Source of the DNA: Winogradskyella thalassocola
GTDB taxonomy: Bacteria; Bacteroidota; Bacteroidia; Flavobacteriales; Flavobacteriaceae
Direction: 5' to 3'
DNA: 64,000 bases
NCBI RefSeq assembly: GCF_900099995.1
Contig: NZ_FNCZ01000001.1
Location: 682,001-746,000, forward strand
Each line of letters starts with the position of its first letter. Position 1 is the first letter of the stretch. A program made the translations under genes and the position numbers. The notes under the pieces were generated by a model. It saw only the letters and a list, made by a program, of their open reading frames with translations, had not been told where the DNA came from and searched no databases. Below, piece after piece: positions 1 through 9,039 of the stretch.

Positions 1-1039
1 TTCCTAATGCCGAAACACCATACATAAATGAACGTCCTAAAAAGGTGAATTTTGCACCAGAAGCTAAAGACCTAGCCACATCTGGGCCAGAACGCAGTCC
101 ACTATCCATCATAACCTCAATTTTATCTCCATATTTTTCAGCAATGGTTTTGAGTGGTTTTATGGTGGATTGCCCAGCGTCTAATTGGCGTCCACCATGA
201 TTGGACACTATAATACCGTCTAAGCCTAAACGTATTGCTTCTTGAGTATCATGCTCTGAGGCGACACCTTTTAATACGAGTTTTCCTTTCCACATGTCTC
301 TGATAGGCTTAATTTTTTCTTCGTTTAATCGACCACTAAATGTTTGATCCATAAACTTGCCTAATTGTCTTAAATCTAAGCCTTTTGGCATGTATGGTTT
401 CAGCGTTTCAAAACTTGGTTGTCCGTGTTTTAAAGTTTCTAGTGCCCAATGTGGCTTTCCCAAAATTTGTAAAATATTTTTAGCAGACATTTTTGGTGGC
501 ATGGCCAAGCCATTTCTTATGTCACGAGGTCTGAAACCAAAGGTTGGAACATCACATAAAATAACTAGCACAGGGCAATGTGCAGCTTCAGCTCTTTTAA
601 TAATATCATCTCTCAACGTATCTTCAGTAGGATGATATAATTGAAACCATGCTTTTCCTTCCGTAAGTTCACAAGCACGTTCAATACTTGTTGTTGTCAC
701 TGTACTGAGAATAAATGGTATGTTGTGTTTAAATGCTGCTTTTGCTAATATTTCAGGGGAATTTGGCCACATTAATCCTTGTAAGCCTACAGGTGCAATC
801 CCAAAAGGAGCATCATATTTTATGCCGAATAGAGAGGTTTTTAAAGACGCACCAGAGTGGTTTTTCAAATAATTTGGTTTCAATTGTACGTCTCTAAGCT
901 CAGAGGTATTCCGATATAAGTTAACATCTTCATTGCAGCCTCCGTCTAAATACTCAAAAGCAAATTTTGGTATTTTTTTTTGCGCCCTTAATCTTAAATC
1001 AGTAACTGACGGATATTTTGTGTTTATCTTCAAAGTCAT
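1..1039 (-). CDS. lldD: FMN-dependent alpha-hydroxy-acid (L-lactate) dehydrogenase, partial
   Basis: The reading frame starts at ATG 1039-1037 and runs off the left edge after about 346 codons, so the C-terminus is missing. It begins MTLKINTKYPSV, like alpha-hydroxy-acid oxidases, and holds the active-site signature SNHGGRQLD with the catalytic His near residue 281. The family oxidises L-lactate or another 2-hydroxy acid with FMN, usually at the membrane. Its ATG shares one base with the stop of the upstream kinase (TAATG), so it is probably translationally coupled and last in the rhamnose operon. Lactate is the likely substrate because RhaEW would make lactate. Another 2-hydroxy acid cannot be excluded from sequence alone. 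Confidence 0.85.
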   Translation of the reverse strand, partial: MTLKINTKYPSVTDLRLRAQKKIPKFAFEYLDGGCNEDVNLYRNTSELRDVQLKPNYLKNHSGASLKTSLFGIKYDAPFGIAPVGLQGLMWPNSPEILAKAAFKHNIPFILSTVTTTSIERACELTEGKAWFQLYHPTEDTLRDDIIKRAEAAHCPVLVILCDVPTFGFRPRDIRNGLAMPPKMSAKNILQILGKPHWALETLKHGQPSFETLKPYMPKGLDLRQLGKFMDQTFSGRLNEEKIKPIRDMWKGKLVLKGVASEHDTQEAIRLGLDGIIVSNHGGRQLDAGQSTIKPLKTIAEKYGDKIEVMMDSGLRSGPDVARSLASGAKFTFLGRSFMYGVSALG

Positions 1040-2424
1040 TAGGTTTTATTTAGAACAAATGGGACATGTTTTTTTAAGCCATAATTCTTTTTTAAAAATT
1101 TAGAATCCAGTTTACCATCCAAAATTACTATAGCAGCTCCTAATGCTGAACCTAATGAAGAACTGGTTGACCTCACTTTCAGCTTGCTTAAACGATGTGT
1201 TAATAATTTTATAAAGACTTCGTTATCGCTAAACCCTCCATCAATATACAATCGTTTTATTGAACTGTTAGTGCCTAATGTGGTTTTTATACTTTGTAGT
1301 TGTACATCAATAAGCTCTATCATTAATTGATGATAAGCGTCTTGATAATTGTCATGTTTGAGGTTCGTTTTCTCTGGTGTTTCTGTGTTGACCAAATATT
1401 TCCACTTAAAACATGGACTAAAACTATATGATAATCTGTTGAAAATTTGACTATTAAATGTTACTGATTTGTGTCGGTCTAATGGCACGTCAAAATATTG
1501 ACTTAATTGTGTAATTTGATGTATGTATTCTTTTCCCAGTAACAGTTTTGCCGATTTCACAGGCTTGCCATTAACCTTCATGTAATTAATGGTGTCATTT
1601 TGAAGGTCTTCGTTGGTTAAGGGTATTTCGGAATACGGATTTAGTGATACACTCCAAGTACCCGTTGAAACCAAAACAAATGGTTTTTTAGACCCTTTTA
1701 AATAAGGTATGAGTGCTGAAGAACTATCATGAATACCCACTCCAATTTTTATGCGTTTTCCATTATAATATTTAGAAATACATGTTTCGGTTGAAACAAT
1801 TGGTGGAAGTATTTGGTCAATATCTTCTTTATAAACCCAACTGTGATAATCTTTTTTACCATAATCCCAAAGTGAGGTGTGGCAGCCAATACTTGTAAAT
1901 TCACTAAGCGGAACACCTGTAAACATATAACTAAGATATTGTGGCAAGTGTAAAGAATACATTATGTTTTTGAATACGTCTGGTTGCTTATATTTTAACC
2001 AATATAACTGCATTCCAGAATTTAGCATCCCAGATTGTGGTGATCCCGTTTCAGTATAAATATCTCCATACGTGTTATTAAACTGTTCTAAGATATCTGA
2101 TGGAATAGGCTTTAAATAATTATAAAGTGGTGTTAGTAGGTCTCCGTTTTTATCTAAATGAACAAGACTTGCTCCATATGTAGAAAAATTAACAGCTGTA
2201 ATAGTGTATGTGTTGGAATCTAAAATATTTTTAAATACTAATTGTATCCATTTTTGAAGCGCATGAATATCTTCCGTTGGAAACCCATCTTCATCAACAA
2301 TTTCCTCTAAAGTCGTGTACTCTTTATAAACTTCGTTATAGTTAGTATCGAATAGGAAAATTTTTTTATTAGTCTTTCCTATATCGAATATTGCTATAAC
2401 GTCTTGTTTTATTGGAGTACTCAT
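1039..2424 (-). CDS. rhaB: FGGY-family sugar kinase, probable L-rhamnulokinase
   Basis: The protein has 461 residues. Near the N-terminus it carries FDIGKTNKKIFLFD, the FGGY-kinase phosphate-1 motif in a form typical of Bacteroidota rhamnulose kinases. Later segments GIHDSSSALIPYL and STGTWSVSLNP resemble the sugar- and ATP-binding parts, and YIDGGFSDNEVF resembles the adenosine motif. The inferred reaction is ATP-dependent phosphorylation of L-rhamnulose at C1. It starts 6 bases after rhaI and overlaps lldD by one base. Specificity is inferred from the neighbouring isomerase and aldolase; the fold alone would also fit xylulose or fuculose. Confidence 0.85.
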   Translation of the reverse strand: MSTPIKQDVIAIFDIGKTNKKIFLFDTNYNEVYKEYTTLEEIVDEDGFPTEDIHALQKWIQLVFKNILDSNTYTITAVNFSTYGASLVHLDKNGDLLTPLYNYLKPIPSDILEQFNNTYGDIYTETGSPQSGMLNSGMQLYWLKYKQPDVFKNIMYSLHLPQYLSYMFTGVPLSEFTSIGCHTSLWDYGKKDYHSWVYKEDIDQILPPIVSTETCISKYYNGKRIKIGVGIHDSSSALIPYLKGSKKPFVLVSTGTWSVSLNPYSEIPLTNEDLQNDTINYMKVNGKPVKSAKLLLGKEYIHQITQLSQYFDVPLDRHKSVTFNSQIFNRLSYSFSPCFKWKYLVNTETPEKTNLKHDNYQDAYHQLMIELIDVQLQSIKTTLGTNSSIKRLYIDGGFSDNEVFIKLLTHRLSKLKVRSTSSSLGSALGAAIVILDGKLDSKFLKKNYGLKKHVPFVLNKT

Positions 2425-2430
2425 AGTGTT

Positions 2431-3702
2431 TTACAAACCTGTTGCTGTAGAATTCATTCCTCTTTCTTTAATCAATACATTTCTAACATCGAGTGACCTA
2501 TATGCTGAAATAGGATCGATGGCTCCGTCATTTCTTAATCTGGCTTCTGCTAAAATTGTTTTTACATCCGTGTTAAAAGCGTCTTGTAAAATGCGTTGTG
2601 CAGTTACAACATCATTTTGTAATTGTGCTTCTTCAAGTGCTTTTTGGTCAATTAGTAATGCTTTTGCATAAGCCGTTTCAATGGCTTCAATGGACTGAAT
2701 TAAATCCTCTAAAGGATCTTTTAAATTATGACTTGCATCAATCATCCACGCAGGAATTGGGTTATTCGCAGGATTATTTTCCATTCCAAAAACCAACTCA
2801 TTGAATATTAGAAATAATTGATAGGGTTTCATGACGCCTACACTTAAATCGTCATCACCATATTTACTGTCATTAAAATGAAAACCACCTAACATGCCTC
2901 TTGTCATTAATGTGGCAACAATATGCTCAATATTTGTGTTTGGTAAATGATGACCTAAGTCCACTAAAGTATAGGCTTGTTTTCCTAAATCTTTAGCCAA
3001 CATATGAGACGTTCCCCAGTCTTGAATCACCATAGAATAGAAATTTGGCTCGTAAGGCTTGTATTCTATAAATAGTTTCCAATCTGCTGGTAAATGAGCA
3101 TAAATCTCTTTTAAACTTGCTAACGTGTTTTCAAAAGCGCGTCTAAAATTTAGCTGTCCAGGAAAATTAGATCCATCTGCCAACCATACAGTCAAAGATT
3201 TTGAGCCTAAGGCAACTCCGTAATCAATAACATCTTTATTATGTGCTACGGCTTGATCTCTAACATTTTTGTCTGTATGACATAGTGATCCAAACTTATA
3301 ACTATATTCTTGGTTTTCTTGATCTTGAAACGTATTGGAATTCATAGCATCAAAATGAAGCCCTAAACGTTTTGCTTTTTCTTTAATGGTATTAGCATCT
3401 TCAGGAATATCCCAAGGAATATGTAAAGACACTGCATTTGCAGATTTGGTTAAAGCATTAATAACTCCAACGTCCTCTATTTTTTGTTCTAAATTATTAG
3501 GCTCTCCTCCAAAACCGAACCTTCCAAAACGTGTTCCACCAGCTCCTAGTGCCCAACTTGGTATGGCAATATTATAATTTGAAATTGTATCAATAATATG
3601 TTCTAAATTGTCGTGTTTCTTTGACAATTGTATCAAATTTTCTTTATGCTCAACTAATAAATCTTTATTTAAGCCTACTATTTGATCTTGATATATTTGC
3701 AT
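2431..3702 (-). CDS. rhaI: L-rhamnose isomerase, RhaI type
   Basis: The 423-residue protein matches the length of the RhaI class typified by Pseudomonas stutzeri, a TIM barrel different from E. coli RhaA. Likely metal ligands lie in LFIEYKP, TLVDLGHHLP and GGFHFNDSKYGDDD, with that last His near residue 275. It converts L-rhamnose to L-rhamnulose in the cytoplasm with divalent metal. It lies between rhaEW (21 bases upstream) and the kinase (6 bases downstream), so the context fixes the pathway. RhaI enzymes act on several rare sugars, so in vivo breadth is open. Confidence 0.9.
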   Translation of the reverse strand: MQIYQDQIVGLNKDLLVEHKENLIQLSKKHDNLEHIIDTISNYNIAIPSWALGAGGTRFGRFGFGGEPNNLEQKIEDVGVINALTKSANAVSLHIPWDIPEDANTIKEKAKRLGLHFDAMNSNTFQDQENQEYSYKFGSLCHTDKNVRDQAVAHNKDVIDYGVALGSKSLTVWLADGSNFPGQLNFRRAFENTLASLKEIYAHLPADWKLFIEYKPYEPNFYSMVIQDWGTSHMLAKDLGKQAYTLVDLGHHLPNTNIEHIVATLMTRGMLGGFHFNDSKYGDDDLSVGVMKPYQLFLIFNELVFGMENNPANNPIPAWMIDASHNLKDPLEDLIQSIEAIETAYAKALLIDQKALEEAQLQNDVVTAQRILQDAFNTDVKTILAEARLRNDGAIDPISAYRSLDVRNVLIKERGMNSTATGL

Positions 3703-3723
3703 AGTTATAGTTTTAAAGGCTGA

Positions 3724-5823
3724 TTATCGTACAAAAGCATTAGCCATTCCTCCATCTACATTAATAATGTTTCCTGTGCTTTTATCTAAAATAGCAACCA
3801 AAGAAAATACGCCATTTGCAATATCAGCCGGATAAATAATTTCATTTAATAAATTTCTTTTCGCATAATGTGCTGGTAATTCTTCAACTGTAATACCGTA
3901 GGCTTCAGCACGTCCTTTTGCCCATTCTCCTTCCCATATTTTACTGCCAACAATAACACCATCTGGATTCACAACATTCACTCTTATTTTATCTGCCCCT
4001 AATTCTGCAGCTAATAATCTAGACATATGTTGTTGCGCCGCTTTTGCCGTACCATAACCAACATTATTTGGTCCAGAAACTAGTCCGTTTTTGCTCGCTA
4101 TATTTACAATATCTCCACCTAGTTTTTGTTTCCGGTAAATTTCAACGGCTTGTTTTGCCAATTCAAATTGCCCTTTAACTAATACATTTTGCAATATATC
4201 CCAATCTTTATCGGTGGTTTCCTCTAATGGTTTTGAAATAGCCAAACCTGCACTATGCACTACAATATCTACGCCGCCAAAAGCTAAACAAGCTTGTTTA
4301 TAAGTGTTTGCAATGGAATTACTATCTGTGACATCGCCTTGAACATAAATTGCCGTATCGTTTTTATAGGTTTCTATGGCTTCTTTTAAGCGGTCTTCTG
4401 ATAAATCTGTAAGAACAACATTAGCACCTTCTGACGCAAGCTTATCGGCAATGGCTTTACCAATGCCTCCACCAGCACCCGTTATTAGTGCTACTTTTCT
4501 AGACAATGATTGCTCTTTAGGCATTCTTTGTAATTTGGCTTCTTCTAATAGCCAATATTCAATATCAAAAGCTTCCTGTCTTGGCAATGATGTGTATTCT
4601 GAAATGGCTTCAGCACCACGCATCACGTTAATGGCGTTAATATAAAACTCACTCGCTACACGAGCTGTTTGTTTATTTTTTGCAAAACTGAACATTCCAA
4701 TACCTGGATACAAAATAATTACAGGGTTTGCATCTCTTATTGCAGGGCTTGTGTCGTTTTTACAAGTCTCGTAATATTCTTCATATTCTTTTCTATAACT
4801 ATCAAATGCAGGCTCTAGTTTTTCAAAAATTAGTTCTGTGTTATTTACATCTTCTGATGGACTTAAATTTAACACCAATGGCTGAATCTTGGTTCTTAAA
4901 AAGTGGTCTGGACATGATGTTCCCATAGGAGCCAAACGTTGCAAATCTTTACTATTTATAAAATCTAAAACTTTTTCATCATCTGTAAAATGGCCAATCA
5001 TTCGGTTTTCAGAAGCACATAAACCTCTTAGTATCGGTGCTAAAATCGCAGCTTTTTCTAGCCGTTCTTCTTTTGGAAGACTTTCAACTATTTGGCCTCC
5101 AAAAACGTCGCCATTTTCAGAAATTTTATTTTCGATATAAGCAGATGCCATCTCTATGACTTCTAAACTGTTTATATAACATGTGTATGAGGTATCTCCC
5201 CAAGTGAATAAACCATGAGAACCTAATACAATTCCGCGAATTCCTGGATTATCAGCTAAACATTTTTCAAGCATTAAACCCAATTCAAAACCTGGTTTTT
5301 TCCAAGGCACCCAACCCATTGTATCACCCCAAATTTCTTTGGTTACCTTTTCACTGTCTTTTGCAGCGGCTACAGCAATTAAGGCATCAGGGTGTAAATG
5401 ATCGATATGCTTAAACGGTAACAATCCGTGAAGTGGAGTATCTATTGATGGAGCTTTGCTGTCTAAATCAAAAATACAATGATTGAAAAGCGCGACCATT
5501 TCATCTTCATATGCGCCACCTTTGTATACTTTTTTTAAATCTCTTAAGCGATCGGTATACAAGCCAGCTATACCACTTCTTGTAAGGGTGCCAATATCTC
5601 CTCCAGACCCTTTTACCCACATTACCTCAACATCTTTATTTGTTAATGGGTCTTTTTCGATGGTTTTGCAGCTTGTATTTCCTCCGCCATAATTGGTGAT
5701 TCTAAGATCACTACCTAATATGTTAGATCGATATAAGAATTGTGCTACTTCATCGTTTTTTATCTTTTCTACTTTAGTGTCGTCCCATAGATAATCTACA
5801 TAACGATAATTTTTTATTGACAT
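3724..5823 (-). CDS. rhaEW: Bifunctional rhamnulose-1-phosphate aldolase / L-lactaldehyde dehydrogenase
   Basis: This 699-residue fusion has an N-terminal class II aldolase domain (about residues 1-430) with a probable zinc site in KHIDHLHPDA and a further His in LGSHGLFTWG. A C-terminal short-chain dehydrogenase follows (about 435-699) with the nucleotide loop TGAGGGIGKAIA and the YxxxK pair in VGYGTAKAA. The architecture is that of Bacillus YuxG/RhaEW, which cleaves rhamnulose-1-phosphate to DHAP and L-lactaldehyde and oxidises the latter to L-lactate. It is the first gene of the operon and starts at ATG 5823. No frameshift separates the domains. Confidence 0.92.
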   Translation of the reverse strand: MSIKNYRYVDYLWDDTKVEKIKNDEVAQFLYRSNILGSDLRITNYGGGNTSCKTIEKDPLTNKDVEVMWVKGSGGDIGTLTRSGIAGLYTDRLRDLKKVYKGGAYEDEMVALFNHCIFDLDSKAPSIDTPLHGLLPFKHIDHLHPDALIAVAAAKDSEKVTKEIWGDTMGWVPWKKPGFELGLMLEKCLADNPGIRGIVLGSHGLFTWGDTSYTCYINSLEVIEMASAYIENKISENGDVFGGQIVESLPKEERLEKAAILAPILRGLCASENRMIGHFTDDEKVLDFINSKDLQRLAPMGTSCPDHFLRTKIQPLVLNLSPSEDVNNTELIFEKLEPAFDSYRKEYEEYYETCKNDTSPAIRDANPVIILYPGIGMFSFAKNKQTARVASEFYINAINVMRGAEAISEYTSLPRQEAFDIEYWLLEEAKLQRMPKEQSLSRKVALITGAGGGIGKAIADKLASEGANVVLTDLSEDRLKEAIETYKNDTAIYVQGDVTDSNSIANTYKQACLAFGGVDIVVHSAGLAISKPLEETTDKDWDILQNVLVKGQFELAKQAVEIYRKQKLGGDIVNIASKNGLVSGPNNVGYGTAKAAQQHMSRLLAAELGADKIRVNVVNPDGVIVGSKIWEGEWAKGRAEAYGITVEELPAHYAKRNLLNEIIYPADIANGVFSLVAILDKSTGNIINVDGGMANAFVR

Positions 5824-6459
5824 GTTGGTGAATTTTATATATTAAATAGACATTATTATTTACGTCCTAAAGGATAGATACCTCTAAATAAAATAATTTG
5901 AAAACTATTTTTTTGTGACTAAAATTAAGTTTGAGATGAATATTCTTTTCTACAAAAGGTATTGTGTTTTTTAGGAATAAAAATCTTTCTGCTCTTTTCA
6001 AAAATACATAAATACCCTACTAAACCTAGATGGAACAGGCTCTGAGGTACAATAAAAGGCAAATAAAACAAGTAATAAATCAGATTGTATAAAATTTGTT
6101 ACACTATGAAAAAAGTAGAATGAGGATGGGTTTAGTAATTAATTAAAATATTTATAGTATTAATTAGCGGATAACATAACAATTTCAGTTGTCTCTTCTA
6201 AAAGTTGAATGAAGTACTTTGAAATTATTATAAATCTGTGTTTTTAAGTTTCTTTCTTATGCATTTCATTCGTTTTTAATTATTGAAAGTAGTTGAGAAT
6301 TATTATTAAAAACGGTATTGTTTATCAATCCCTTTATTGATTACGTTTAATAATTTGTTTTCTATATTATCGAATTATTACCAATGGTATGGTGATTACA
6401 AATGACATGCTCTTCAATTATCAGATTCTATTTTTTTTTCAATATAGTTAAATGCAAGC
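5824..6459. other. 636-base AT-rich gene-free region upstream of the rhamnose operon
   Basis: No credible gene lies here on either strand. An ATG AAA AAA start at 6106 runs only five codons. The region holds a candidate minus-strand promoter at 5999-6006 and a small ATCAAT/ATTGAT inverted repeat at 6324-6341. The left part would be the operon leader and control region. The right part lies downstream of the PycTM gene and shows no clear terminator. Confidence 0.6.
5999..6006 (-). promoter_or_regulatory. Candidate -7 box for the rhamnose operon
   Basis: The minus strand reads TATTTTTG, a perfect TAnnTTTG box. Transcription would start near 5993 and give a leader of about 170 bases before rhaEW. 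No clear TTTG -33 element is seen, and the box lies far from the start codon, so the call is tentative. Confidence 0.35.
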
Positions 6460-7086
6460 TCAAATCATCCCTCCAAATAAAACGTGACACCCAATAAATG
6501 TTATTACTGATAAAATAATACCCACTAAAAAAATATTAAAGGATTTACGAAGTAATTTAAATTTACGATCAATTGTTTTACCTAAATGGTAAGTGTCTGT
6601 TGCAATGGTTTTATATAACTCATCGCCTTCATTCATTAAGTTGGTAATGTTATTTACGTACTCATCTTCTTCCATATCATGAAAGTTTCCGTAGAACATT
6701 AAGTTTTTTGTCTCACTTTTTCCATGAACTAATTCTGGTCGTGTTGCGAAAATTGCAAAGGCAATTGAAGCTAGATTCGTAAACAAAATCATGACTACAG
6801 GAAAGATTAGGTGAGGGTCTGTGCTTAATTGACTCATTACTGTACCTAGAATTAATGATAAAATTAAAGCGTTTATGGAGATTAAAATATTTGATTTAGT
6901 ATCAATCATTGTATTTAAGGTATACTGATTTTTAGATAATAATTTAAATAATGTTTCTACTCCTCTTTCAGATCTTGGTGAGACCTTAGCTAATTTCTTT
7001 TTTAATTGTTTTAAGGCGTCTTTATCTATATTCAATTCTTCCATTAAATAGTGATCTTCTGCTTTTGCTTTCGACTTATTACCCAT
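6460..7086 (-). CDS. Pycsar-effector-like membrane protein (PycTM / DUF5706), orphan
   Basis: The 208-residue protein has a charged N-terminal helix, then the characteristic stretch from VETLFKLL to SNILISIN (about residues 43-71). Predicted membrane helices follow near 66-84, 92-114 and 184-205. This is the PycTM/DUF5706 fold, which in Pycsar defence is gated by cCMP or cUMP and disrupts the membrane. The long helix at 155-185 would lie between the two membrane parts. No uridylate or cytidylate cyclase, HD domain or other defence gene flanks it: upstream is an outer-membrane barrel gene and downstream an empty region. Housekeeping versus defence function is unknown. Confidence 0.8.
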   Translation of the reverse strand: MGNKSKAKAEDHYLMEELNIDKDALKQLKKKLAKVSPRSERGVETLFKLLSKNQYTLNTMIDTKSNILISINALILSLILGTVMSQLSTDPHLIFPVVMILFTNLASIAFAIFATRPELVHGKSETKNLMFYGNFHDMEEDEYVNNITNLMNEGDELYKTIATDTYHLGKTIDRKFKLLRKSFNIFLVGIILSVITFIGCHVLFGGMI

Positions 7087-7247
7087 AATAATGTATATAA
7101 ATGTTGTGGTGCTTCGTTAGTGTGTCATTTTAGACATAATCGTTAATATCTTAGTGCTTGATATTATAGTGTTCTTATAATTCATTACGTTGTAAATGAT
7201 GGGCTTATCTAAATTAAGAGTCATCTGCAATAAGCGGCTTACGATGA

Positions 7248-8135
7248 TTAAATCTTAAGTCTAATCCCTGCTCTTAAATACAATGTATTAGCGTTATCTA
7301 GTTCTATTAGATTATCCTTGTGTTCATCTCTTAAATTAACTGAATTGCTCAAAATATATGAAGCTCTAGCATAAAACTGAATATTTTTAGTGATATGAAA
7401 TTCGTATTGCAATCCACTTAACAGTAAAGACATATTAATACTTTCTGCATTTAAAGTATTATCTATAAGGACACCACGTTGTAAGTTGGCTGTAAAGCCA
7501 TCAAGTTCAGCATAAATTTTAAACCGATGTTTTCTAGAAGCATGATACTGTAAATTTGTTTTTGGAATCCCAATATTAAAGGACCATTTAGAATGAAATT
7601 TTCTATAATAACTAATAAAAGGTAATGGGAAAGGATAACCGCGATTTCCAGAATAGGAAGCTCCCAGAATAAGCCTCCACGGTTTTTCTACATCTTTACA
7701 TTTTATTTTATCTTTTATAAAAACAAGGTCTCCAGAAATGATAACATCTTCAAAACTTAAATCATTTGCAGTTAAATTAGAACTAAATCCTGGAGTTAAT
7801 CTTACACCTAAACGCCAGTCATTTTTTAAAGGTGTTGTATAGCCAATATTAAAGTCTAGTAATTGAAAGCCATTAAGTTCTTCTTTGTTAAAAGAAGGAT
7901 TTTCAGCCATAATTAGATTTATATTACTATAATCTAAACCTAAAAACAAATAGGTACTTTCCTTTGTTAGTTTAATAGGGTAGTTGAATAAGGCACGAAC
8001 ACGATTATACTCAATATTTGAATTTCCTGCAGGAAGTATGGTATAATCTATCCTAGCTAAATCGCTTAATTGGGCGAAACCAAAATTTGTAATACATACA
8101 ACGATTATAAAACCTATAGATTTTAGATGTTTCAT
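7248..8135 (-). CDS. Outer-membrane beta-barrel protein, DUF6268-like
   Basis: The 295-residue protein opens with a signal peptide (hydrophobic to FGFAQ, cleavage near residue 21). It continues as alternating amphipathic strands such as YLFLGLDYSNINL, GYTTPLKNDWRLGVRLTP and FYARASYILSN, and ends LYLRAGIRLKI with an aromatic/hydrophobic C-terminal strand. This is the look of a small outer-membrane barrel, and the pattern recalls DUF6268 proteins of Bacteroidota. It stands alone on its strand. No substrate or partner can be named. Confidence 0.65.
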   Translation of the reverse strand: MKHLKSIGFIIVVCITNFGFAQLSDLARIDYTILPAGNSNIEYNRVRALFNYPIKLTKESTYLFLGLDYSNINLIMAENPSFNKEELNGFQLLDFNIGYTTPLKNDWRLGVRLTPGFSSNLTANDLSFEDVIISGDLVFIKDKIKCKDVEKPWRLILGASYSGNRGYPFPLPFISYYRKFHSKWSFNIGIPKTNLQYHASRKHRFKIYAELDGFTANLQRGVLIDNTLNAESINMSLLLSGLQYEFHITKNIQFYARASYILSNSVNLRDEHKDNLIELDNANTLYLRAGIRLKI

Positions 8136-8287
8136 TTTTATTTTTTCCTGCTGAATGTATTTACAAAACTTTAATGCGAATTGAAAATAAGACGATAAAA
8201 TAGGTTAGATGACGTACCCAATCTCCTGCGCTTTAGCTAAACTTAAAGTTAAGACAATAGAAATTTCACGAGGTCATCCATTCTAAA

Positions 8288-9031
8288 TTAGTTCTTTTTT
8301 AGTTGATGAATTGCTTCTTCAAAAAAGGTTACACCTTCCGATTCTACGATACCATCTGCATTGAGAATTGCTCCAGTAAATTCACCAGATTTCCATTCTC
8401 CGGATTCTAATTTTGGTAATTGAGACGTGTCTATTTTATTTCCATTTTTGTATCCTGAGATATAAAAATAATGCTTGCTACAAATAGCATCAGGAATTGC
8501 TAAACCTAATCCAATAGTAATATCAGAATCGGGTAATGCACTATAAATACCTGAATCAAAGTGATGTGGCCAAACTCTAATTGATGCATTAAGATTATAG
8601 TTTTGATCTATTTTTTCAAGAACTGATTGCGCTAAAACACGTAAGTTTTTGAGTGTATTCAATTTATCGGAATCTAACAATTCAAACGTAAAAGAATTGT
8701 CTATGGAGTAAGGCAAATCGTAGTGAAATCCATAGTGATAGGTTTTATTTAACTGTGTTTTAGAAGTGTCCGCCAACCAACTTAAAACTTCAACATGCAT
8801 TGCGCCATCTAGTTCAAAAGTTATCGTTCCTTTATTAGATTTCCATTCTAGTGCAAAGTTGTCATAATTCAAACACAACTGATCGCCTTGATCTGAAAGT
8901 GTATGTGTAAAAAGACTTCCATTTTCTTTATCAAACCCTAAGTTAGTATGGCTGTCGTCTGGTTGTTTTTCTAAAAAGCTTATTCCTGCTGCAGCTAAAT
9001 ATTGAGCCGCTAAATGCATTTGTTTTTCCAT
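8288..9031 (-). CDS. Conserved protein of unknown function paired with the Rieske-GltB gene
   Basis: I do not recognise this 247-residue cytoplasmic-looking protein. It has no signal peptide or membrane helix. Notable stretches are YHYGFHYDLPYSID, SIRVWPHHFDSGIY and TIGLGLAIPDAI. The WPHHFD motif clusters His, Asp and Trp and could be a ligand or metal site. It starts 8 bases after the Rieske-glutamate-synthase fusion on the same strand, so the two are almost certainly cotranscribed and may act on the same compound. It also runs close to DUF5996-type sequences in its WPHHFD pattern, but I cannot confirm membership. Confidence 0.6.
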   Translation of the reverse strand: MEKQMHLAAQYLAAAGISFLEKQPDDSHTNLGFDKENGSLFTHTLSDQGDQLCLNYDNFALEWKSNKGTITFELDGAMHVEVLSWLADTSKTQLNKTYHYGFHYDLPYSIDNSFTFELLDSDKLNTLKNLRVLAQSVLEKIDQNYNLNASIRVWPHHFDSGIYSALPDSDITIGLGLAIPDAICSKHYFYISGYKNGNKIDTSQLPKLESGEWKSGEFTGAILNADGIVESEGVTFFEEAIHQLKKN

Positions 9032-9039
9032 AGTATCTT

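Noticed and set aside
6106..6123. Start of a gene at ATG AAA AAA GTA
   Set aside because: It closes with TGA after five codons; nothing longer is in frame.
6460..7086. Complete Pycsar defence operon
   Set aside because: Only the effector-like gene is present; flanking genes are a barrel protein and an empty region.
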